Assembly (NCBI GenBank): GCA_021775875.1
Contig: JAJFHA010000002.1
Location: 294,228-346,053, forward strand
Source: Hyphomicrobiales bacterium
GTDB taxonomy: Bacteria; Pseudomonadota; Alphaproteobacteria; Rhizobiales; NORP267
DNA length: 51,826 nt
Direction: 5' to 3'
Of the stretch, positions 43,770 to 51,826 are shown one piece after another. Position 1 is the stretch's first letter; every line of letters starts with the position of its first letter. A program made the translations under genes and the position numbers. Below the pieces are notes generated by a model. The model did no database searches and had not been told where the DNA came from. It was given only the letters and a program-made list of their open reading frames with translations.

Positions 43770-46700
43770 TTAGTCGAAACGTCCGCTTGCATGGGCAAGC
43801 ATCAGGTAGACTTTGCCAGTGTCTGAGGTCATGTAGGTTTGGGTCAGAATGTTGTCACGATCATTCTTTCCGACATTTTCGATCATGCCTTCAAACTCAT
43901 TGACATACCGGTCGACCACGTCGTGAAATTCAGGCTCGGCTGAATATTTTCGGCGGATGTCATCGAAGGTCCGTTGTCCGCGAAGGTTATAAAGACGGCG
44001 AGTGAATACATTACGCTCGCCAGCTTTATACCGGTTCCAGAGATCAGCCGGTGCTTCATGATCAAGGACCCGCGCCAAATCAACCGAGATCGAATTCAGA
44101 GATTCTACAGCATGCAAAGGCGAAGCATTATCGGTGCCATCGCCGTAATTGTTATCTGCATAGCGGGAATCCTGATCGCGTTCGGAGGCGCGGGCAAGAA
44201 GTTCCTGCATCGACCAATTAGCATTCCGGTCGCTCGGGGCGCCGGTTTCTTCCGGCAATGATGCTACAACCCTGCGAGCAGCTTCAAGGCGCGAAGATGT
44301 ATTGCGTGCAGGCTGGCGGGGGGCTGGTGGAGGAGCAGGGGTGTATGCTGGTTGGCTTTCGGCTATGGTCGTATCAAGGCCGCCGCCATGGCGGGTAACG
44401 ATTGTTGAAAGCTCGTCCAAGGCACGGATTTGATCTGAGACCATCCGGCGCATGGCGTTTGCCTGCTCTTCTGTATCGCGCGGCAGCTCAACAGTGCTGC
44501 GATGCAATTCAGAACGGGTAGATTCAAGATCCTGCGAGATTTGGCCAACGGCGGTCCGTATCTGCAAGCTCATGTCGTCAAACCCGGCGCGAGTGTCGGC
44601 GATGATCTGGACAATTTCATCGCGCATCACCAAATGCTGGTTGCGAACGGCTGCCATGGCGGAGTCATTTTCTTCGTTTGCCGCATGGTTCATGCGGTCA
44701 AATTCATCCCGGATAACCTGTGAGGATTGGGCTGCTCTGTCACTTAGCAGGGTCCCAATCTCATGTGCGCGGCTTTCGGCGCTGCCAAGAGACGCTTCAA
44801 CCATTCCGCTGAAGTTATTCATCATATTGTCAACCTCTTCAGCTTTTCGCGACAAGGTTGTGGTGAGGTTAGCGAGCGATTCATGGCGTTCACGAAGAGC
44901 CTCGTCCATACGGTCGTTGGACTCCGAGACAGCAGATGCCGCTGCGTATAGAGCTTTGCCTTGATCCTCAAAGCGTAAGGAGAGCTGGGAAATATCCTGC
45001 AATACAATGCCTGATACATCCTGCAAAGCTGCGACCTGGGTCTCGATACGGGCACTGGTATTCGCTGTTTCGGTGGTGGCCGATTCAATCGTTGCCTTGA
45101 AGGTCTGGGCGCGTTCGCCAAGACCTTGTTCGATTGCGGAAAGGTGATCTCCGGCGGTTTCCAGAATGTTGTGTAATTCGCTATTCGAGGTTGTGAGTTT
45201 GGCAACAATCTCGGTGAAGTTAGTGGCGACACCCTTGTCTGTGGTCATCATGGCTTCGACAACCTGTTCGCCATGTTCGACCATTTTCTGTGTCAGGTCA
45301 GCACCTGTGCTGGTCAGATGGTCAGCAATTTCACCGGTTTTGGCGGAAATATCCTGACTGATCACAGCGCCCTGCTCCGCTAGGTGTCTGGTGGCTTCGC
45401 TGCCTTTATGCTCGATGGCCCGGGCGACGGCATTGCCTGCTTCATTAATGGCGGTAACGCGGGTGCCAAGTGCGTTCGCGTGAGAGACGAGAGTGGCGTC
45501 CAGAGCCGTAGTTTTCTCCGTCAGAGAATCGACCAATTGGGTGCCACCTGAATCGACGACCTGATTTAATTCGCCAATGCGCGAGAGAAGTTGTTCGTTC
45601 ATCTCGCTAGCGCGACCGGACAATGTTGTGCCAACGGTTTCAACCTGTCGTGCCATGGATTCTTCAAGTTGTTGGGCCTGCGTCGCGAACCTATCGGCCA
45701 CTTCGGTTCCTTTGGTCGCCAATGTCTCGTTGATAGAGCCAAGGGACTGGGTCAGATTGGCGCTAATGTCTGCACCTTGCTGGTTCAGGCTACTTAACAA
45801 ATCGCCACCAGCCTGGGCCAGAGTGTAGCTGATCTCCGTAGAGCGTTGGCCAAGCACATCGTTGATCCGTCCTGCCTGGGTATCAAGTTTTTCGCTTAAA
45901 TCGCTGGCATGGCTGGCCAGGCTCTCGCCGATATTTTCGTTGTGTTGAAGCAGCAATTCTCCGGCGCGGGCCAATGTGTTGCCCATTTCTGATGTCCGCT
46001 GGCCAAGAACCTGGTTGACCCGCTCGGCCTGGGCATCAAGCCGGGTGCTCAAATCTTCCGAATGGGCGTTCAGGTTTTCGCCGATTGTGTTGTTGTGCTG
46101 GATCAACATCGCGCCAGCATTGTCGATACTGGTGATAAGATTGCTGCCAACCTCGTTTCCGGCGACATTTATTGTATCTAGGCTCTCCGCAACTTTGCTC
46201 TGGATGCTGGACTGAACAACGCTCGAATGATCTTCCATAGCTTGAATAGCGGTGGTGGACTGGTCGACGAAAAATTGTCCGATCTCGGTTGTGCGGGCGG
46301 TCAGGGTTGCTCCAATTTCTGCGTTCCGGGTCCCCATCATTTCTGCTATTGCAGTGCCGGCCTGACTCAAATTTTCCGACAATTCGTCTTTGCGGGCTTC
46401 GAAGCTTTCGTTCATGCTCGCCCTTGAATCATCCATTGCGGTGGCAATTTCGTTTGCTTTGCCGGCAAGAGATTCAACCAGATTGGTCCCCCGGGCAAGC
46501 AGGGTTTCAGATACGCTGTCGCCTGTTGATGAAATTGCCGACGTGATCTGTGCGCTGCGCAATTCGAGGGTTTCGGTCAGCCTGGATCCGGCCTCTTCAA
46601 TCGCCATGGTGATCCGTTCCGTTACCTTGTCGATATCGGCGTTGAACCCTTCATGAGACCCTACAAGTTGTTCACGAATGGCTTCGGAACTGGTTTGAAT

Positions 46701-47525
46701 GGCCTCGCGTTCGGACACCAATTCTTCAACGAGACCTTTGATGCGAATTTCATTGTCGCCATAGGCACGTTCCAGAGCCGATACTTCGCCGTGGACCAAA
46801 GCTTCCAGTTCGCCAGCACGAGCCAGAGCCCGCTCAACGCCGTCGCCCATGGCGGCGACTTCGCGGCGCACGGCCTGTCCAACCGAAGCGACAGCATCTT
46901 TGGCCACACCCTCAGGTTCCGCAAGACGGGCCGCAATTTCGGTCATGGACAAAGCGGCGAGGCGAAGTCCTTGTGCGCGTCGTGTCAAAACCGCGATGAC
47001 GAAGAAAAACAGAATTGGGACAACAATAACGGCTGTCAGGGTTAACAGCGACGGGGTCGCCAGGTAATCGCGAAAGCTGGACAGGCCTGTCATTTCATCG
47101 CGGAACATGACCCAGCCATAAGTGAGGCCACAGATCAGCCAGACCGATGACATCAGCAGGGCAGTCCAATAAGGGGTTTTCGTGGGTTGGCGTTGCAACG
47201 AATGCATCATGCCGCCAACCGAAGCGCGGTCGTCATTTGCCGGCTCGCTGCGGGTGGTCGAAGGTTCGCCCTTTACGGCTTGTCCTTCAGGAGTGGATTT
47301 GGCGGCTTCTTCAATGTCTTCACCAAGAGACAATTTAATGGCGTCTTCCACATCGCTAAGATTTTCGTCATCGCTTGCAAAATCGCCTGCGGAGTCACTT
47401 TGGCTAGTATTGGCTTCAACTTCGGCCTGTACCTCTGCGACAGCCGAACTGATCATATCTTCAACCGATTCTTCAGAACCAGAATTCTGAGTACCATTTT
47501 TCTGGTTCGGCAAATTTCGAGCCAT
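43770..47525 (-). CDS. Giant membrane-anchored coiled-coil protein
   Basis: From ATG 47525 the protein has 1251 residues (TTG at 47558 would add 11). A disordered acidic N-terminus (1-115) is followed by two membrane helices, about 119-140 (WTALLMSSVWLICGLTYGWV) and 159-180, then about 850 residues of alpha-helical coiled coil rich in Ala, Glu, Thr and Ser, and a proline-rich linker (YTPAPPPAPRQPARN). A conserved globular tail closes with LYNLRGQRTFDDIRRKY. The rod resembles apolipoprotein/MCP-like helices but has no receptor signalling tip. It may be a polar or cell-envelope scaffold; function is unknown. Confidence 0.8.
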   Translation of the reverse strand: MARNLPNQKNGTQNSGSEESVEDMISSAVAEVQAEVEANTSQSDSAGDFASDDENLSDVEDAIKLSLGEDIEEAAKSTPEGQAVKGEPSTTRSEPANDDRASVGGMMHSLQRQPTKTPYWTALLMSSVWLICGLTYGWVMFRDEMTGLSSFRDYLATPSLLTLTAVIVVPILFFFVIAVLTRRAQGLRLAALSMTEIAARLAEPEGVAKDAVASVGQAVRREVAAMGDGVERALARAGELEALVHGEVSALERAYGDNEIRIKGLVEELVSEREAIQTSSEAIREQLVGSHEGFNADIDKVTERITMAIEEAGSRLTETLELRSAQITSAISSTGDSVSETLLARGTNLVESLAGKANEIATAMDDSRASMNESFEARKDELSENLSQAGTAIAEMMGTRNAEIGATLTARTTEIGQFFVDQSTTAIQAMEDHSSVVQSSIQSKVAESLDTINVAGNEVGSNLITSIDNAGAMLIQHNNTIGENLNAHSEDLSTRLDAQAERVNQVLGQRTSEMGNTLARAGELLLQHNENIGESLASHASDLSEKLDTQAGRINDVLGQRSTEISYTLAQAGGDLLSSLNQQGADISANLTQSLGSINETLATKGTEVADRFATQAQQLEESMARQVETVGTTLSGRASEMNEQLLSRIGELNQVVDSGGTQLVDSLTEKTTALDATLVSHANALGTRVTAINEAGNAVARAIEHKGSEATRHLAEQGAVISQDISAKTGEIADHLTSTGADLTQKMVEHGEQVVEAMMTTDKGVATNFTEIVAKLTTSNSELHNILETAGDHLSAIEQGLGERAQTFKATIESATTETANTSARIETQVAALQDVSGIVLQDISQLSLRFEDQGKALYAAASAVSESNDRMDEALRERHESLANLTTTLSRKAEEVDNMMNNFSGMVEASLGSAESRAHEIGTLLSDRAAQSSQVIRDEFDRMNHAANEENDSAMAAVRNQHLVMRDEIVQIIADTRAGFDDMSLQIRTAVGQISQDLESTRSELHRSTVELPRDTEEQANAMRRMVSDQIRALDELSTIVTRHGGGLDTTIAESQPAYTPAPPPAPRQPARNTSSRLEAARRVVASLPEETGAPSDRNANWSMQELLARASERDQDSRYADNNYGDGTDNASPLHAVESLNSISVDLARVLDHEAPADLWNRYKAGERNVFTRRLYNLRGQRTFDDIRRKYSAEPEFHDVVDRYVNEFEGMIENVGKNDRDNILTQTYMTSDTGKVYLMLAHASGRFD
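45807..46112 (-). repeat. Two tandem 51-residue repeats within the coiled-coil gene
   Basis: Copy 1 (46112 to 45960) begins AMLIQHNNTIGENL and copy 2 (45959 to 45807) begins ELLLQHNENIGESL. Both contain the block DLS..LD.QA.R.N.VLGQR and end in TLA.AG. About 29 of 51 residues are identical and no residue is inserted or deleted, so the 153-base unit arose by duplication. The rest of the rod shows only looser periodicity. Confidence 0.85.
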
Positions 47526-47876
47526 TTTGTTATCCACCGCTACGTTGTCATAAGACAACTGAATAAAATAATAAATTCAAATAGTTAGTCCAGTTTTTGA
47601 ATCTGGTTTTGCTGTCTGTTTGAATTTTTCTACCGGTCAAAAAACCGATTTATCGCATCTCCTGATCATCCTAGTCACGAAAGAGCGCCACGCAAATCTA
47701 TTTCTGAACAAATCATTAACGGGAAATTGAGGCTGGAATGGGCCAATCGCCCCGGGATTCTGTGATATGGTCTCTTAACTGCCTGTTATCGCGTTTATGG
47801 CATAATGTGGTTGTAGCAACAGGGCGGCGGAGTGTCGTCAGTTGGTTGTTGCAGGTAGTAAATTTTGGGGTGCCAA
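47526..47876. other. Divergent intergenic region between the coiled-coil and HPt genes
   Basis: These 351 bases carry the upstream regions of both divergent genes. The left 100 bases are AT-rich, and short hairpins (CGGT-N5-ACCG near 47636; GGGC-N5-GCCC near 47740) are present but unremarkable. No ORF, RNA gene or clear promoter pair could be supported. Confidence 0.45.
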
Positions 47877-48266
47877 ATGGTTTTCGTGCGTACCGGTTCG
47901 GCCCGGAAAGTCGATAATTCAACAGATTCTTCGGTTCGTCCTGTGGATCTGGTTCATCTGTCTCACTACACACTTGGCGACGCCAAGCTTGAAAGTGAAG
48001 TGTTGCAATTATTTCAGGCACAGTCGGGTATTTATGTGCAGCGGCTGAAAAATGCGGCTGCGGCGCGTGATTGGCGCGAAGCTGCCCACACCATCAAGGG
48101 CTCGGCTCTGGGCATTGGTGCGTGGCGGGTTGCTGAAACAGCAGAAGTGGCAGAAGTGTCACGTAGCTGTCCACACGGCAAAGCGGCGCTCAAGGCGCTT
48201 TCCGAACTGGAAGCCTGCGTCGATGAAACCAATAGCTTTATTTCCGAATTATTGTCTGAACGCTGA
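47877..48266 (+). CDS. HPt (histidine phosphotransfer) domain protein
   Basis: From ATG 47877 (TTGGGGTG 7 bases upstream) the protein has 129 residues. The HPt helical bundle covers about 28-125, with the phospho-accepting His71 in REAAHTIKGSALGIGAW. It is a single-domain phosphorelay intermediate without receiver or kinase domain. It starts 351 bases from the divergent giant coiled-coil gene. A kinase partner must lie elsewhere. Confidence 0.85.
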   Translation: MVFVRTGSARKVDNSTDSSVRPVDLVHLSHYTLGDAKLESEVLQLFQAQSGIYVQRLKNAAAARDWREAAHTIKGSALGIGAWRVAETAEVAEVSRSCPHGKAALKALSELEACVDETNSFISELLSER

Positions 48267-48315
48267 TTTTTCCAACGGGGATTTCAAATTCCGTTGCGGT
48301 AAATTATCAAGCAGG

Positions 48316-49149
48316 TTATCGGTCATTTGCTGACAGCAATATTTTTGCAAATTCGGCAAACCCTTCGCCGCCTCCGCCTTTTGTGACAAAAGCGGGTCCG
48401 GTTTTCAGTTGTGTACGAAAATCCATTATATTTGCGACGCCGATGCTGTTTTTGAAAAACTCAAACATCGGCTCGTCATTGGGTGAATCGCCCAGAAACA
48501 CAATTGTTTCATTGGCTTTTTCCATGTTGATCGCAAATTCAGTTTTGAGCATCCGCCTGGTCATGGCGAGCTTGTTATAATCCCCGAACCAGCCGTTGAC
48601 ATGGATCGAACTGATCTTGGCCCGGGCTTTATGAGATTTGAAAATGGCAACGATTTTGTCAATGTCTGATGCTGCTAGAGGCTCAACATCTTCGCGGAAA
48701 TCGATGGCCAGATCGGCATCCCGGTAGGGTTGATCGGAGGCAAGCGCGGTGCCTGAAACTTTTTCCAGTATTTCTTCCGCAATGGCGTCAAGTTTGCACC
48801 GGTCGCTGCGTCTCTCTTCATCTGATTTCCAAAATTTGCGGATCAGCTTGCCGTTTTCCTTGTCGTGACGAAAATAGAGTGCGCCATTCTCACCAACGAT
48901 GCCGTCGACCGGCCACATCCGTGCGATGTGATCACACCATCCGCCGGGACGACCCGTCACCGGGATAACAATAAATCCCGCCTGCTTCAGATTTTCCAGT
49001 GCCATATAGGCATTTGCTGGCAGGAGACCGTTGTGGGTCAAGGTGTCATCGATATCTGTCATGACCACCCGAATGGATAGCAGGCTGGCGGAATCTAGAT
49101 GTTCGATGGGCTGAAATCGTTCGGACATATTCTGATTAATCTCAAACAT
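48316..49149 (-). CDS. HAD-IIB (Cof-type) phosphatase
   Basis: From ATG 49149 the protein has 277 residues; the frame is open to TTG 49194 and ATG 49128 is another option, since none has a strong ribosome-binding site. HAD motifs are VVMTDIDDTLTHNG (nucleophile Asp32, acid Asp34), VIPVTGRPGGWCDHI, the lysine in YNKLAMTRRML and VFLGDSPNDEPMFEFF. The C2-type cap and GRPxGWC resemble the sucrose-/mannosyl-3-phosphoglycerate phosphatase branch. The substrate is unknown. Confidence 0.83.
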   Translation of the reverse strand: MFEINQNMSERFQPIEHLDSASLLSIRVVMTDIDDTLTHNGLLPANAYMALENLKQAGFIVIPVTGRPGGWCDHIARMWPVDGIVGENGALYFRHDKENGKLIRKFWKSDEERRSDRCKLDAIAEEILEKVSGTALASDQPYRDADLAIDFREDVEPLAASDIDKIVAIFKSHKARAKISSIHVNGWFGDYNKLAMTRRMLKTEFAINMEKANETIVFLGDSPNDEPMFEFFKNSIGVANIMDFRTQLKTGPAFVTKGGGGEGFAEFAKILLSANDR

Positions 49150-49316
49150 TGGTTTTTGTGGTTCCAATCCATCGCACAAAGCCGAAAACTCCAAGTCAAA
49201 TTATCTTGAAACTGGGGTCAAGTCTCTGGACTTAACTAAGAACGAGCGATACCAAGACCGCGCAATGCAGAAAAACCGCTGAAATTTTCAGATATTCTTG
49301 TTCACCAGGACCCTAA

Positions 49317-50707
<1,391 letters not shown>

Positions 50708-50714
50708 TATTTCT

Positions 50715-51686
50715 CTAGAAATCTTTGCAGAGACGCAGCGCGTCGTAGATTGCGGCGTGGATATTGCGCGAGGAAACCGCATCTCCGATTCTGTATAGCC
50801 GGTAATTGCCTTCGCTATTGGCGACCATTTCCTGGGGCTGGCCTTTGATGAGCGCCTGGTAATCGACCGCGCCGCCGTTGATGGAACCGTCTTTCAGTTC
50901 AAAGTACAGATCATCCAGCGGCAGGGTGGCGTGTTCCACGACGATCTGGTCGACGTCGCGGGATGCGTTTTTCACTGTCCCATAATCGCTTGCCAGAATT
51001 GCTTTCAGCTTGTTGCCATCGCGGGAGACTGATTGCAGCCGGGTATTGATGGTGATCTGGACGCCATTTTTCTGAAACGCCCTGGCATAAGGAACATGGT
51101 TCAGGCCGCCAATTTCGGGCGCAAAAAACCGCTCCGGGGTTACCAGTTCAAGGCGTGATCCGGCGGTAGCTATCATCTCGGCGGCCAGCATGCCCGGATG
51201 CGCGCCGTTATCATCGTAGAGCAGGACATTGTCGCCGGGTTTGACGTCACCAGAGAGAATGTCCCATGAGCTGACTACATGCTCGTTGCCGCTTTTCAGG
51301 ATATCTGAGTTGGGTAATCCGCCGGTGGCGATAATGACGATATCCGCGTTGGTTTCTGCAATATCGGACGCTTCGGCATACATATTGTAGCGGATTTCTA
51401 CGCCGAGCCGTTCGCATTCAGCAATTCGCCATTCCATGATGCCCGCCATAGTGGTGCGGCGGGCTAAGCGTGTGATCAGGTTTATCTGCCCACCCGCCTG
51501 ACCGCTCGCTTCAAGCAAAGTGACCTTGTGGCCGCGCTCCGCCGATACACGGGCAGCTTCCAGCCCGGCAGGACCTGCACCGACGATGGTAATTTGTTTC
51601 TTTGGGCCGCTGGAAGGCGCAATAATGTGCGGCATGGTTGCTTCGCGACCGGTGGCCGCATTGTGGATGCAGGCCGTGCCTCTGCC
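50715..51686 (-). pseudogene. 3' remnant of a trimethylamine/dimethylglycine-dehydrogenase-like flavoprotein gene, cut by an IS3 element
   Basis: The remaining 323 codons hold the C-terminal NAD(P)-type half: ITIVGAGPAGLEAARVSAER, GQINLITRLARRTTMAGI, DNVLLYDDNGAHPGMLAAEM and VSSRNIHAAIYDALR. Upstream of ATG 51635 the frame continues ACIHNAATGREAT, the sequence following the 4Fe-4S region in old-yellow-enzyme/TMADH-like demethylases. It stops at 51686, where the IS end begins. The N-terminal FMN TIM barrel is missing from the window, so the gene is disrupted. An internal start at 51635 could still make a partial protein. Confidence 0.8.
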
Positions 51687-51826
51687 TGAATAGCCCCGCG
51701 TTTTCTAGACACCTTGCGGTTTCAGTTTTTGCTGCAATTCGAAGTCGGCGGGTGACAGCAGCCCGTTGTTAGCGTGTTTGCGTTTGGGATTGTAGAACAT
51801 CTCAATGTAATCGAACACATCCTGCC
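51687..51826 (-). mobile_element. IS3-family insertion sequence, right end (continues past window)
   Basis: The element begins with TGAATAGCCCC at 51687, the TG-initiated terminus typical of IS3-family ends, followed by the transposase stop 18 bases inside. It lies directly against the codons for GRGTACIHNA of the broken oxidoreductase. The other end and any target duplication are outside the window. Confidence 0.8.
51705..51826 (-). CDS. IS3-family transposase OrfB, C-terminal fragment
   Basis: The last 39 codons before the TAG at 51707-51705 read VFDYIEMFYNPKRKHANNG and LLSPADFELQQKLKPQGV. This is the C-terminus of the DDE integrase domain of IS3 OrfB, including the catalytic-region consensus FDYIExFYNxxRxH. 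The rest of the transposase lies beyond the right edge. Confidence 0.92.
   Translation of the reverse strand, partial: QDVFDYIEMFYNPKRKHANNGLLSPADFELQQKLKPQGV

Noticed and set aside
48270-48293. Imperfect hairpin CAACGG...CCGTTG after the HPt gene
   Set aside because: It is not followed by a T-run on the coding strand, so it is not supported as a terminator.

Overview
The window reads as a chromosomal segment of an alphaproteobacterium of moderate GC content. The clearest pointers are the tightly overlapping sulfate-assimilation operon cysG - DUF2849 - cysI - DUF934 - cysH, TRAP transporters of both the TAXI and DctP kinds, an adrenodoxin-type ferredoxin beside a thioredoxin-reductase-like ferredoxin-NADP reductase, and a CheZ/PilZ/HPt signalling set. 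Species cannot be fixed from the sequence alone. Gene density is high, and GTG and TTG starts are common. No tRNA, rRNA or CRISPR array was seen.

Layout, left to right. 1-4762: the 5' end of a class III aminotransferase runs off the left edge; divergent from it are a TAXI-type TRAP binding protein with a strong terminator, a fused TRAP permease and a universal stress protein. 4935-8131: an ATC-hydrolase-like gene, a decayed hydrolase fragment, a periplasmic formamidase-family protein, a very short TAXI-like binding protein and a small membrane protein that may be frameshifted. 8144-13771: an alpha/beta hydrolase overlapping a PlsB-like acyltransferase, a PilZ protein, a merF plus Cys-rich GDCCVxC pair, and a secreted PDZ-Sel1-peptidoglycan-binding protein. 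13901-23062: an SHMT-like enzyme, an FAD monooxygenase, a partial phenylacetate set (paaK, paaG, paaJ, a stand-alone Lrp ligand domain), an aldo/keto reductase and a second alpha/beta hydrolase.

23183-26654 is a TPP riboswitch followed by thiM-thiE-thiD and, overlapping thiD, an orphan DctP-type TRAP binding protein. 26672-32169 is the cys operon with a divergent XRE-cupin regulator. 32295-38529 holds an RND transporter behind a perfect 22-bp palindrome, a secreted protein, an aminotransferase, an orphan BtuF-like binding protein and NnrS. 38558-49149 holds an SDR with a non-canonical active site, a threonine dehydratase, a CheZ-like protein, an MFS transporter, a dipeptide epimerase, a 1251-residue membrane coiled-coil protein, an HPt protein and a HAD phosphatase. 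49317-50707 is a ferredoxin plus its reductase. The right edge is an IS3-family element that has cut a trimethylamine/dimethylglycine-dehydrogenase-like gene.

Most of the window is housekeeping and catabolic metabolism. The parts with the best claim to novelty are the riboswitch-controlled TRAP binding protein in the thi operon, the formamidase / mini-TAXI / membrane-protein trio, and the giant coiled-coil protein with a 51-residue tandem repeat lying near CheZ and HPt genes.
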